From NCBI GenBank assembly GCA_902826365.1, contig CADEEO010000002.1, forward strand, positions 17,316-59,236: a stretch of DNA of 41,921 bases, in the 5' to 3' direction. The notes below the pieces were generated by a model that had not been told where the DNA came from, did not search any database, and saw only the letters and a program-made list of their open reading frames with translations. A program made the position numbers and the translations under genes. The stretch comes from an uncultured Hyphomicrobiales bacterium. Lineage in GTDB: Bacteria; Pseudomonadota; Alphaproteobacteria; Rhizobiales; Aestuariivirgaceae. The stretch's first letter is position 1. Each line of letters begins with the position of its first letter. This document shows positions 1-8,375 of this stretch, in pieces.

Positions 1-687
1 CATGCCTGCCGGCTGGCTGAAAAAGTCGGCGTGAAAACCATCATCGTGCCCATGGGCGCGGGCGTTGGCTCGGCAATCGGCTTCCTCCGCGCCCCCATCG
101 CCTATGAGGTGACGCGCAGCGCCGCGGTCTCGCTCGATGCCTTCAATGCGAAAACCGTGAACGCATTGTTGCAATACATGACAAAAGATGCCCGTGCCGT
201 GGTGGAGCCAGCACTCGGTAAAACCAGGGCAACGGTGCAGATCATCGCCGATTGCCGCTATGTCGGCCAGGGCCACGAAATCCGCGTGACCGTTCCCGTC
301 AAGACATTGAAAGACGCCGACGGCAAAAAACTCAAGGCCGCATTCGAAGCCCAATACGAACAGGTTTACGGCCTGCGCATTCCCAATCAGGAAGCTGAAG
401 CCATCACCTGGTCAGTCACCGTGTCATCGGTTGCCAAGAAACCAAAACGGACCGCAAAAACCTCCGCCAAATCGACACCAAAGCCAAGAAGCAAGCGGCT
501 GATCTATGATCCCGCCCTCGGCAAGCAGGTCATGGCGCCTGTCTACTGGCGCTTCGACATGAAGCCCGGCGCGACATTCAAAGGCCCAGCGATTATCGCC
601 GAGGATGAAACCTCAACGATTGTCGGCGCAAACTTCAAGGCGAAAATCAATAGCCTGGGCTACATCATTCTGGAGCAATCGAAATGA
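1..687 (+). CDS. hyuA: Hydantoinase/oxoprolinase subunit A, C-terminal part (5' end outside window)
   Basis: The reading frame is open from base 1, so this is the C-terminal part of a HyuA/OplA-type subunit (N-methylhydantoinase A, ATP-dependent 5-oxoprolinase A). The family hydrolyses cyclic imides or lactams in an ATP-dependent reaction together with subunit B. The visible part holds the conserved C-terminal segment around PMGAGVGSAIGFLRAP, then the terminal beta-rich domain ending in PAIIAEDETSTIVG. A Lys/Ser/Thr/Pro-rich stretch at about bases 435-500 interrupts that domain and is atypically basic. The stop codon overlaps the start of hyuB as ATGA, so the subunits are translationally coupled. 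The exact substrate (hydantoin, N-methylhydantoin, 5-oxoproline or acetone-type carboxylation) cannot be read from this fragment. Confidence 0.88.
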   Translation, partial: HACRLAEKVGVKTIIVPMGAGVGSAIGFLRAPIAYEVTRSAAVSLDAFNAKTVNALLQYMTKDARAVVEPALGKTRATVQIIADCRYVGQGHEIRVTVPVKTLKDADGKKLKAAFEAQYEQVYGLRIPNQEAEAITWSVTVSSVAKKPKRTAKTSAKSTPKPRSKRLIYDPALGKQVMAPVYWRFDMKPGATFKGPAIIAEDETSTIVGANFKAKINSLGYIILEQSK

Positions 688-2354
688 GCAAATCCGCCCT
701 CGATGCCATCCGCACCCAGGTCATGTGGAACCGCTTGATTGCCGTCGTCGAAGAACAGGCCCAATCGCTGCTGCGCTCCGCTTTCGGCACCATCACCCGC
801 GAGGCAGGCGACCTGTCGGCCGGCGTCTATAACGCTAAGGGCCACATGATCGCCCAAGCCATGACCGGAACCCCGGGTCATGTGAACACCATGGCCACCG
901 CCGTTGGCCATTTCTTCAAGCACTACCCGCAATCCACCATGAGGCCCGGCGATGTCTATGTGACCAACGACCCGTGGCTCGGCACCGGGCACCTGTTCGA
1001 CTACGTGATGATGACGCCGGTGTTCCTCGGCAAGAAGCTGGTGGCGTTTTTCGCCAGCACCTGCCACGTGATTGACGTGGGCGGCGTCGGCATGTCCGCC
1101 AAGGCCAATTCCTCCTACGAGGAAGGCACCCTCATTCCGCATCTGAAAATGCGCAAAGAGGGCAAGATCAATGAGGAACTGCTTTCGGTGATCCTCGCCA
1201 ATTCGCGCAACCCCGTGGAAGTGCGCGGCGATCTGCTCTCGCTGGTCAGCGCCAATGACACAGGCGCCCGCCGCCTCATCGAAATGATGAACGAGTTCAA
1301 GCTCACCAGTCTGGAGCCACTGGCCAAACACATTCTCACCACCTCGGAAAAGGGCGCACGCGAAGCGATCAAAGCGATGCCGGAGGGCGAATGGTCCTAC
1401 GAAATGCCACTTGATGGCTATGAAGGGCCGATCACCATCAAGTCGAAACTCACCATCAAGAGCGGCAAGATCACCATTGATTTCACCGGCTCTTCAGCCG
1501 CCTCCATCTTCGGCATCAATTCACCGCGCACCTATACCCACGCCTATTCCGTCTTCGGCCTCAAGGCGGTGATCGCGCCGCATGTGCCCAACAACATCGG
1601 CTCGCTCTCCTGCTTTGATCTCATCACCGAGGCGGGGACTTGCGTTGATCCCATCAGGCCCTCGCCCGTCACCGCACGCCATGTCACCGGCCAGATGCTG
1701 GCCGATGCCGTGTTCGGCTGCCTCGCGCAAGCCCTGCCCGGAAAGGTGCAGGCGGAAAGCGCCGGCTCCATCTGGATCTTGGGATTGAACAGTGCCCATG
1801 GCCGCGTTCCAGCCCATGAAACGGCGAAAGCAAGGGAATTTGGCGTGATCAGCATTGCGCTCGGCGGCATCGGCGGCAGGCCCGGCAAGGATGGCCTGGC
1901 CACCACGGCCTTCCCCTCCGGCATCGGCGCCATCCCGATCGAAGTCACCGAAAACCAGTGCCCGCTTTATTTCAAACGCAAGGAATATCTGACGGACAGC
2001 GCCGGCGCCGGTGAATGGCGCGGCGGGCTTTCACAGACAATCGAAATCGCCAACCGCGAAAAAGCCCCCTTCACCATTTCCGCCGCAACCTTCGACCGCA
2101 TCAAGAACCCGGCCAAGGGGCGGCATGGCGGTGGCTCCGGCGTGAAAGGCGTGGCGCGCTTGGGCTCGGGCAAAACCATCCCCGACAAGGGCATTCATGT
2201 CATCCCGACCGGCGACAGCCTCGTCGTCGAACTCCCCGGCGGCGGCGGTTTCGGCGATCCCCAATCCCGGGCGCGGGCCTTGGTCGAGGCCGATGTAAAG
2301 GCCGGACTCGTGAGTGAGGAAGCGGCGAAAATGGACTACTTCTGGGATCGTTAA
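684..2354 (+). CDS. hyuB: Hydantoinase/oxoprolinase subunit B
   Basis: A 556-residue protein of the HyuB/OplB family, full length for the family. It carries the typical N-terminal block (MWNRLIAVVEEQAQSLLRSA), the YVTNDPWLGTGHLFD motif near residues 91-105, and the Gly-rich C-terminal end VVELPGGGGFGDP. It forms the hydrolase complex with the upstream HyuA, whose stop codon it overlaps by 4 nt. In this family substrate choice is set by the pair and not readable by eye. N-methylhydantoin from creatinine would suit the methylamine genes downstream, but that is only inference. Confidence 0.9.
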   Translation: MSKSALDAIRTQVMWNRLIAVVEEQAQSLLRSAFGTITREAGDLSAGVYNAKGHMIAQAMTGTPGHVNTMATAVGHFFKHYPQSTMRPGDVYVTNDPWLGTGHLFDYVMMTPVFLGKKLVAFFASTCHVIDVGGVGMSAKANSSYEEGTLIPHLKMRKEGKINEELLSVILANSRNPVEVRGDLLSLVSANDTGARRLIEMMNEFKLTSLEPLAKHILTTSEKGAREAIKAMPEGEWSYEMPLDGYEGPITIKSKLTIKSGKITIDFTGSSAASIFGINSPRTYTHAYSVFGLKAVIAPHVPNNIGSLSCFDLITEAGTCVDPIRPSPVTARHVTGQMLADAVFGCLAQALPGKVQAESAGSIWILGLNSAHGRVPAHETAKAREFGVISIALGGIGGRPGKDGLATTAFPSGIGAIPIEVTENQCPLYFKRKEYLTDSAGAGEWRGGLSQTIEIANREKAPFTISAATFDRIKNPAKGRHGGGSGVKGVARLGSGKTIPDKGIHVIPTGDSLVVELPGGGGFGDPQSRARALVEADVKAGLVSEEAAKMDYFWDR

Positions 2355-2470
2355 ACAAGGCTTCGCTCACCATCCAAAAGTTCCATACGTGGAGGTCAAA
2401 TAAAGGTGAATTGTGCCGCCATTGCCCCTCCTTTAGATTTCTCCCAGACGGAAAAACAAAGGAGAAAAAC

Positions 2471-3127
2471 ATGCGGAAATCAAATATCCTGGCCCTCATC
2501 GTGCCCGTGGCACTCGCCCTTTCGATGGCGCCATCGGCCTTCGCCCAAGACGCAAAAATGGGATTCTTCGTGACCAGCGCCGGCTCCGGCAAGGGCGCTG
2601 ATCTGGGCGGCCTTGATGGGGCCGACAAGCATTGCCAGACCCTTGCCGAAGCGGCCGGTTCCACCGGGCAAACCTGGCGCGCCTACCTCTCGACGCAAGG
2701 CGATGGCGCGGTCAATGCCAAAGACCGCATCGGCGCCGGCCCATGGGCCAATGCCAAGGGCGAGGTGATCGCCAAGGACGTGGCGGAACTTCATGGCGCC
2801 AATAATCTCACCAAGGCCACTGCCCTTACGGAAAAAGGTGAAGTGGTGAACGGCCGTGGCGACACGCCCAACATGCATGACATTCTCACCGGCACCCAGG
2901 CGGACGGCACAGCCTTCGCCGCAGGCGAAGACCGCACCTGTGGCAATTGGACCTTGAGCGGGGCGGAAGGCGCGGTGATGGTGGGTCATAGCGACCGCAC
3001 CGGCCTTGATGACTCAGCGCCCGCCAAATCATGGAACACTTCGCATCCCTCGCGCGGCGGCTGCAGCCAGGATGCCCTGAAAGGCACGGGCGGCAACGGT
3101 TTTTTCTATTGTTTCGCGGCGAACTGA
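2471..3127 (+). CDS. Secreted DUF1554/lectin-like protein
   Basis: A 218-residue protein. The ATG at 2471 is preferred over an in-frame start 60 nt upstream because it follows an AAAGGAG ribosome-binding site and begins a clear signal peptide (MRKSN..., hydrophobic core, cleavage near AFA-QD at about residue 25). The mature part resembles the DUF1554/C-type-lectin-like fold seen in secreted bacterial proteins: GADKHCQTLA and a following AYLST motif at its start, and a C-terminal cysteine pair in RGGCSQ and FFYCFA. The periplasm or cell surface is the likely site. No enzymatic motif is visible. It is separated from hyuB by 116 nt and followed by a G+C-rich hairpin, so it is probably its own transcription unit. 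The family assignment is by eye; function is unknown. Confidence 0.72.
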   Translation: MRKSNILALIVPVALALSMAPSAFAQDAKMGFFVTSAGSGKGADLGGLDGADKHCQTLAEAAGSTGQTWRAYLSTQGDGAVNAKDRIGAGPWANAKGEVIAKDVAELHGANNLTKATALTEKGEVVNGRGDTPNMHDILTGTQADGTAFAAGEDRTCGNWTLSGAEGAVMVGHSDRTGLDDSAPAKSWNTSHPSRGGCSQDALKGTGGNGFFYCFAAN

Positions 3128-3133
3128 ACCTTC

Positions 3134-3168
3134 GGGGCGGCGACCGGAAACATCTCTGGTCCCGCCCC
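3134..3168 (+). terminator. G+C-rich hairpin after the lectin-like gene
   Basis: An inverted repeat GGGGCG...GACC / GGTC.CGCCCC begins 6 nt after the stop codon at 3127. It lacks a following T-run, so it is either a weak or Rho-assisted terminator or an mRNA 3'-end stabiliser. The position directly behind a stop codon and before the dmm promoter region supports a transcription-end role. Confidence 0.4.
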
Positions 3169-3213
3169 AAACAGCCTGTTAAATTCTCAATCTCGCATCT
3201 TGCAACGTGCGCA

Positions 3214-3234
3214 ATTCCCGTTACAGTGGGGAAT
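3214..3234 (+). promoter_or_regulatory. Palindrome upstream of dmmD
   Basis: ATTCCC-N9-GGGAAT, a perfect 6-bp inverted repeat with a 9-bp spacer, lies about 40 bp upstream of the dmmD start and next to an A+T-rich stretch (AATAATAG) that could be a -10 element. Position and symmetry suggest an operator for the methylamine operon. No regulator gene is in the window and the site is short, so the call is tentative. Confidence 0.3.
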
Positions 3235-3272
3235 AATAGTTTCCGTGCATGAAACACCGAGGGGAGAGTTGA

Positions 3273-4406
3273 ATGGCCTTGAGTTGGAGATTTTCGGTTC
3301 TGGGGGACCGCCACCGCGCTTTGGGTTCAAAGCTCGAAGATTGGTCCGGCATGGGCACGGCCTGGACCTATGACAAGGACATTTACGCCGAGCACATCGC
3401 AGTGCGCACCAAGGCGGGCCTCATGGATGTCTCCGGCCTCAAGAAGGTGCATCTCGTGGGGCCGCACGCCATCAACGTGCTGGAATATATCACCACCCGC
3501 GACATGACGAAGATTTATCCCGGCCGCTCGGTCTATGCCTGCATGCTGAATGACCGCGGCCATTTCACCGATGACTGCATCGTCTACCGCACCGGGCCCA
3601 ATTCCTGGATGCTGGTGCATGGCTCGGGCTCCGGCCATGAGGAAGTGGTGAAGCAGTCGCTGGGCCGCAATGTGGCGGTGCTGTTTGACGATGACCTGCA
3701 TGATCTTTCGCTGCAAGGGCCGCTGGCCGTTGATTTCCTCGCCAAGCATGTGCCCGGCATCCGCGACCTGAAATATTTCCATCATATGCAGACCACGCTG
3801 TTTGGAGCGCCAGTGATGATCTCGCGCACCGGCTATACCGGCGAGCGCGGCTATGAGATTTTCGTGCGTGGCCAGGATGCGCCGAAAGTCTGGGACACGA
3901 TCCTCGCCGAAGGCAAGTCCATGGGCATCATTCCCGTATGCTTCAGCGTGCTCGACATGCTGCGGGTGGAAAGCTACCTGCTGTTCTACCCCTACGACAA
4001 TTCCCAGATGTATCCCTTCGCGGGCGAACAGCCCGGCGATTCTCTCTGGGAATTGGGCCTCGACTTCACCGTGAGCCCCGGCAAGACGGGCTTCCGCGGC
4101 GCCGAAGAACACGCACGCCTGAAAGGCAAGGAACGCTTCAAGATTTTCGGCCTGCTGATCGAGGCCGATGGCCCTGCCGATCTCGGCGACGAGGTCTATG
4201 CCGATGGCAAGAAGGTGGGCGTCATCACCTGCCCCTGCTATTCCAAGCTCACCAAGAAATCCATGGCGATCATGCGCGTTGACGTGGCTTGTGCCAAGCA
4301 GGGCACGAAGCTGGAAGTGCGCGGCAAGAACCTGAAAGCCAAGGCTATCGCCCACACCATCAGCTTCGATGACCCGGAAAAGAAGAAGCGGAACGCGGTT
4401 GGCTGA
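3273..4406 (+). CDS. dmmD: DmmD, GcvT-like tetrahydrofolate-binding subunit of dimethylamine oxidation
   Basis: A 377-residue protein of the GcvT (aminomethyltransferase) fold. Typical elements are ISRTGYTGERGYEIF in the middle and the GKTGFRG motif later. The ATG follows an AGGGGAG ribosome-binding site. On its own it would be called a glycine-cleavage T-like protein. It is named DmmD because it starts a compact run whose other members are DmmA, DmmB and DmmC, the layout described for marine dimethylamine monooxygenase dmmDABC and the related HODM system. The presumed role is to bind tetrahydrofolate and take the formaldehyde-level carbon released by N-demethylation, giving 5,10-methylene-THF. 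It overlaps dmmA by one base (TGATG). DMSP demethylase DmdA belongs to the same fold, but the neighbours argue against it. Confidence 0.85.
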   Translation: MALSWRFSVLGDRHRALGSKLEDWSGMGTAWTYDKDIYAEHIAVRTKAGLMDVSGLKKVHLVGPHAINVLEYITTRDMTKIYPGRSVYACMLNDRGHFTDDCIVYRTGPNSWMLVHGSGSGHEEVVKQSLGRNVAVLFDDDLHDLSLQGPLAVDFLAKHVPGIRDLKYFHHMQTTLFGAPVMISRTGYTGERGYEIFVRGQDAPKVWDTILAEGKSMGIIPVCFSVLDMLRVESYLLFYPYDNSQMYPFAGEQPGDSLWELGLDFTVSPGKTGFRGAEEHARLKGKERFKIFGLLIEADGPADLGDEVYADGKKVGVITCPCYSKLTKKSMAIMRVDVACAKQGTKLEVRGKNLKAKAIAHTISFDDPEKKKRNAVG

Positions 4407-4999
4407 TGCTTGTCGTTGGAATTAAGAGTCGCCCGGTTTACAAGGGGCTGATGATTGATATTCACAGCGCGCGCCATCTCTTTGCCCTCGAGGGCGAAGG
4501 AGCCGAGGCCTTGCTGGAGCAGATCAAGTCGATGGGCAGCGGTTTTCTGGAGAAGGCGGAAATTCTCTATGTCGGCCCGGAAAATCCGGCGGGCAAACTG
4601 CGTGAATTGAAGTCTTTTGATTTCTGGACGGCGCCCACCATTCCAGTGCTTCTCAATCGCTTGAAAGCCTCGCTCCAAGCTGCACGCATGGGAACCAGGC
4701 TCTATCTCTCCGGCACGGAAGGCTTCATCGGCCAGGCCATGCAGGTGGCCCTCGACCTTGGCATTGATTTCAACTCCATCCGCACCGAACACCGGGGCTC
4801 CACCGCACGCCGCGTGCAATGCGTCCATTGCAAGGGCATTACCGACAACGTCACGACCTCGCCCTTCACCTGTTCCCACTGCGGGCTGCCGCTGTTGGTG
4901 CGCGACCATTACTCCAGGCGTTATGGCGCTTTCCAGGGCGTGAACATTGACGCGGAAGAGCCGGGCTCCGCGCCCAAGCCGGAAGTGCTGTTCCCATGA
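4406..4999 (+). CDS. dmmA: DmmA, small subunit of dimethylamine monooxygenase with Cys4 zinc-ribbon
   Basis: A 197-residue protein with an alpha/beta N-terminal part and a C-terminal treble-cysteine region: Cys139 and Cys142 (CVHC), then Cys156 and Cys159 (CSHC), a four-cysteine metal-binding ribbon. An invariant-looking stretch EHRGSTARRVQ precedes it. This arrangement matches the DmmA family, a required subunit of dimethylamine monooxygenase whose precise job is not well established. It probably helps assembly or electron transfer between DmmB and DmmC. It overlaps dmmD by 1 nt and dmmB by 4 nt (ATGA), so the subunits should be made in fixed ratio. Confidence 0.85.
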   Translation: MLVVGIKSRPVYKGLMIDIHSARHLFALEGEGAEALLEQIKSMGSGFLEKAEILYVGPENPAGKLRELKSFDFWTAPTIPVLLNRLKASLQAARMGTRLYLSGTEGFIGQAMQVALDLGIDFNSIRTEHRGSTARRVQCVHCKGITDNVTTSPFTCSHCGLPLLVRDHYSRRYGAFQGVNIDAEEPGSAPKPEVLFP

Positions 5000-5961
5000 G
5001 CATCAATACGGACATGACGGTGCGGGTGGCGGCGATCACGCAGGTGGCCGAGAAGGTGAAACGCTTCCGCCTTGAACGGGTCGATGGCGGGGAAATGCCG
5101 ATTTTTTCCGGTGGCTCCCATGTCGTCGTGGCCATGCGCGATGGCGACATTTTGAGGCGCAACACCTATTCGCTGATGTCGAGCCCCCGCGATACCTCAG
5201 CCTATGAACTCTCGATCCTGCGCGTGGAAAATTCCCGCGGCGGTTCCGCCTTCCTGCACGAGAAACTGAAAGTGGGCGATACGCTGGTGATCTCCCAGCC
5301 TGTCAATCTCTTTCCCTTCGATGTACGCGGCCGCAAGCACCTGTTCATGGCGGGCGGCATCGGCATCACGCCCTTCATGGCCATGATGGACCAGATGACC
5401 CGCGAGGATCGCTCCTTCGAGCTGCACTACGCGGTGCGCAACCGGAACCACGGCGCCTATTGGAAAGACCTGTCGGAGCGCTATGGCGCCCACCGGGTGA
5501 AAATCTATGTCGATGAGGAAAAACTTTTCATTCCCGTCGAGGACGTATTGAAGGCCCAGGCCCTTGGCACCCATCTCTATGTCTGCGGCCCTGAAGGCAT
5601 GATCAATGGCGTTCTGACCAAGGCGCGGCAACTGGGCTGGCCCGAGCAGAACCTTCATTCCGAGCGCTTCCTCGCGCCGCCGCCCGGCAAGCCCTTCCGC
5701 GCCGTGCTGAAGAAATCGAAAAAGACCATCGAGGTGCATTCGCACCAGAGTATTCTCGAGGCCGTGGAAGCGGCAGGCGTTGATGCGCCGTTCCTCTGCC
5801 GAGGGGGCGCTTGCGGCCAGTGCGAAACCAATGTCATCTCCTGCGATGGCACGCTGGAGCATAACGACCACTTTCTCGAGCCCGAGGACAAGGCCTCGGG
5901 CCGCAAGATCATGATTTGCGTATCACGGCTGAAAGGCCATGAAATTGTGCTGGATCTCTAG
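4996..5961 (+). CDS. dmmB: DmmB, FMN/FAD-NAD(P)H and [2Fe-2S] reductase subunit
   Basis: A 321-residue phthalate-dioxygenase-reductase type electron-transfer protein. Domains in order: flavin-binding ferredoxin-reductase barrel (RRNTYS near residues 54-59), nucleotide-binding domain (MAGGIGITPF at 118-127, VCGPEGM at 196-202), and a C-terminal plant-type ferredoxin with ligands Cys268, Cys273, Cys276 and Cys308. It passes electrons from NAD(P)H to the haem subunit DmmC. The order flavin-NAD-ferredoxin and the position between dmmA and dmmC fit DmmB. Vanillate demethylase reductases share the architecture but would sit beside a Rieske oxygenase, which is absent here. Confidence 0.9.
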   Translation: MSINTDMTVRVAAITQVAEKVKRFRLERVDGGEMPIFSGGSHVVVAMRDGDILRRNTYSLMSSPRDTSAYELSILRVENSRGGSAFLHEKLKVGDTLVISQPVNLFPFDVRGRKHLFMAGGIGITPFMAMMDQMTREDRSFELHYAVRNRNHGAYWKDLSERYGAHRVKIYVDEEKLFIPVEDVLKAQALGTHLYVCGPEGMINGVLTKARQLGWPEQNLHSERFLAPPPGKPFRAVLKKSKKTIEVHSHQSILEAVEAAGVDAPFLCRGGACGQCETNVISCDGTLEHNDHFLEPEDKASGRKIMICVSRLKGHEIVLDL

Positions 5962-5970
5962 GAGAACGCC

Positions 5971-7011
5971 ATGAACATCGAATTCAGACAGGAATCCTTC
6001 CGCGACGATTTCACCTTCCGGAACAGCCCGGCTGCGATCCGGCGCTTCCCCTTCCCCTTCCATGAAGACAGCTACATGTATTCGGTGAACATGGAGCCCC
6101 ATGTGAAAGGCGCGCCCGGCTCCGCCTTCGAAAGCCTCATCGACGTGGATGAGCACTATATTTCCGAGATGAGGGACCGTGAAAAAGTTCTGAAAGAAGA
6201 CCCGCTGCGCTGCCAGGCCCTGCCCCACATGATGATGGCGCAATGGGACACGCTGGAACTCCTGATGGAGCAGCAGGCGGCGGGCTACCCCGAGCATTTC
6301 TCGCTCACCAAGGACGGCGACAACTGGCACTGGATCAACAAGCCGCTGGGCATTGACCAGAAATTTGTCTTCGGTGATGTCTCGACCCTTCCCTGCGAGC
6401 CCATGGAATACATCACGCGGCAGGCGCAGGGCGATTTCTGCATCGTCGACCAGCGCGACAACAACCTGTGGATGGATGCCGGCATTGCCACGACGCAAGC
6501 CGACTGGTCACTGGATTTCGACATCGGCATGAATTTCATGGAATGGCATGGGCCCGTGCCGCTCGCCCACCAGATCGGCGTCTTCGAACGCGCCCTCAAA
6601 TTCCTCCTCAACCTGCAGCAGGGCAAGCCCGTGCGCCGCCTGAACTGGACCATGACGATCAACCCGCGCCTCGACACCAGCCCGGAAAACTATCCGAAAT
6701 GGGGCCCGGACCGCGCCACCGTGACGCCGGAAAATGTCGGCAACAAGGTGCACCTGCGCTGCGAGCTGCAAAGCCTGTGGCGCCTGCCGCGCTCCAACGC
6801 CATTCTCTTTGTCATCCGCTGCTATCTCATCAAGATGGAAGAAGTGGCAACCGTGCCGAAATGGGCCAGGCGCCTGCCCCGCGTGCTGCGCTCGCTGCCG
6901 CCCGAACTGGTCGATTACAAGGGCCTAACCCGCTACCGCCAGACCACCATTGACTGGCTTTCAAAATTCGATGACGGAGCCCCCACCAGCCCCGGCATCT
7001 TCCCCGATTGA
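5971..7011 (+). CDS. dmmC: DmmC, haem-dependent oxidative N-demethylase (DUF3445)
   Basis: A 346-residue member of DUF3445, the family of the HODM haem-dependent oxidative N-demethylase, which uses a PAS-like haem domain to demethylate dimethylamine. Hallmarks include the N-terminal RFPFPFHEDSYMYSVNMEP block, the QADWSLDFDIG segment, a conserved FMEWHGPVP stretch and the C-terminal YRQTTIDWLSKFDDG end. It is the presumed catalytic subunit converting dimethylamine to monomethylamine and formaldehyde with O2 and electrons from DmmB. The ATG at 5971 follows GGAGAAC, 9 nt after the dmmB stop. The haem ligand cannot be assigned from sequence reading alone. Confidence 0.88.
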   Translation: MNIEFRQESFRDDFTFRNSPAAIRRFPFPFHEDSYMYSVNMEPHVKGAPGSAFESLIDVDEHYISEMRDREKVLKEDPLRCQALPHMMMAQWDTLELLMEQQAAGYPEHFSLTKDGDNWHWINKPLGIDQKFVFGDVSTLPCEPMEYITRQAQGDFCIVDQRDNNLWMDAGIATTQADWSLDFDIGMNFMEWHGPVPLAHQIGVFERALKFLLNLQQGKPVRRLNWTMTINPRLDTSPENYPKWGPDRATVTPENVGNKVHLRCELQSLWRLPRSNAILFVIRCYLIKMEEVATVPKWARRLPRVLRSLPPELVDYKGLTRYRQTTIDWLSKFDDGAPTSPGIFPD

Positions 7012-7029
7012 TAATCAAGAGGAAATCCC

Positions 7030-8370
7030 ATGACACGTGTTGCAGTTATCGGCGCCGGCCCCTCAGGCCTTGCGGCGCTCCGCGCCTTCCAGTCGGCGGG
7101 CAAGAAGAAGGCCAAGATTCCCGAGATCGTTTGCTTTGAAAAGCAGAATGATTGGGGCGGGCTTTGGAACTACACCTGGCGCACCGGGCTCGATGAACAC
7201 GGCGAACCCGTGCATGGCTCCATGTACCGCTATCTCTGGTCCAACGGACCCAAGGAATGCCTGGAATTCGCCGACTACACCTTCGAGGAGCATTTCGGCA
7301 AGCCCATCGCCTCCTACCCGCCGCGCGCCGTGCTGTGGGACTATATCAAGGGCCGCGTCGAGAAGGCCAAGGTGCGGAAATGGGTGCGCTTCAATTCGCC
7401 GGTTCGCATGGTGGAATGGGACAAGAAGAAAAAGAAATTCCACATTACCGTCCATGACCGGGTGAAGGACAGGATGTACAGCGAGGAGTTCGATCATGTG
7501 ATCTGCTCCTCCGGCCACTTCTCCACCCCGCAGGTGCCCTTCTTTGAAGGCATCAACACCTTCAATGGCCGCGTCATGCATGCCCATGATTTCAGGGATG
7601 CCCTGGAATTCAAGGGCAAGGACGTGCTCATCGTCGGCCGCAGCTATTCCGCCGAGGACATCGGCTCGCAATGCTGGAAATACGGCGCGCGATCCGTGAC
7701 TGCCACCTACCGCACCAAGCCCATGGGCTTCAAATGGCCCTCGAACTTCGAGGAGCGCCCGCTGCTGCAGAAGCTGGTGAACAAGACGGCCCATTTCAAG
7801 GACGGCTCCACCAAGGAAGTCGACGCCATCATTCTTTGCACCGGCTATCAGCACCACTTCCCCTTCATGGCGGAAGACCTGCGCCTGAAAACCGCCAACC
7901 GCCTCTGGCCGCTCGGCCTCTATAAGGGCGTGGTTTGGGAGGAAAACCCAAGGCTCCACTACATTGGCATGCAGGACCAGTTCTACACCTTCAACATGTT
8001 CGACGCCCAGGCCTGGTATGCCCGTGACGTGATCCTCGGCCGCATCAAACTGCCGAAGCTTGATGCCATGAGGAAAAATTCCAAGGCCTGGCGCAAGCGC
8101 GAGGAGAAGCTTGAGAACGCCGAGCAGATGATCTGGTTCCAGGGCGACTATGTTAAGGAACTGATCGACGCCACCGACTATCCGAGCTTTGATGTGGAGA
8201 GCGTGAACAAGACCTTCCTTGAATGGGAGCACGACAAGATGCACGACATCATGGCCTACCGCAACAAGTCCTACCGCTCGCTGATGACCGGCACCATGTC
8301 GCCCGCCCACCACACGCCGTGGAAGGATGAGCTTGATGATTCCATGGAAGCCTATTTGAAGGGCCGGTAA
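7030..8370 (+). CDS. tmm: Trimethylamine monooxygenase (Tmm)
   Basis: A 446-residue bacterial flavin-containing monooxygenase. The FAD motif GAGPSG is at residues 8-13, the FMO signature FxGxxxHxxxF at 178-188, and the NADPH motif GRSYSA at 203-208. Tyr206 corresponds to the mobile active-site tyrosine (Tyr207) I recall from Roseovarius Tmm. Long identical-looking stretches ([43 protein letters not shown]) are those of Tmm, not of generic FMOs or Baeyer-Villiger enzymes. It oxidises TMA to TMA N-oxide with NADPH and O2. It follows dmmC by 18 nt with its own AGAGGAAAT ribosome-binding site. Confidence 0.93.
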   Translation: MTRVAVIGAGPSGLAALRAFQSAGKKKAKIPEIVCFEKQNDWGGLWNYTWRTGLDEHGEPVHGSMYRYLWSNGPKECLEFADYTFEEHFGKPIASYPPRAVLWDYIKGRVEKAKVRKWVRFNSPVRMVEWDKKKKKFHITVHDRVKDRMYSEEFDHVICSSGHFSTPQVPFFEGINTFNGRVMHAHDFRDALEFKGKDVLIVGRSYSAEDIGSQCWKYGARSVTATYRTKPMGFKWPSNFEERPLLQKLVNKTAHFKDGSTKEVDAIILCTGYQHHFPFMAEDLRLKTANRLWPLGLYKGVVWEENPRLHYIGMQDQFYTFNMFDAQAWYARDVILGRIKLPKLDAMRKNSKAWRKREEKLENAEQMIWFQGDYVKELIDATDYPSFDVESVNKTFLEWEHDKMHDIMAYRNKSYRSLMTGTMSPAHHTPWKDELDDSMEAYLKGR

Positions 8371-8375
8371 CAATC

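Noticed and set aside
3327-4355. 342-codon frame opposite dmmD
   Set aside because: Shadow of dmmD; no independent features or ribosome-binding site.
3273-4406. Calling dmmD glycine-cleavage T protein or DMSP demethylase
   Set aside because: No gcvH/gcvP nearby, and the dmmA-B-C neighbours define the context.
7063-8373. 436-codon frame opposite tmm
   Set aside because: Exact antisense shadow of tmm, whose motifs are decisive.
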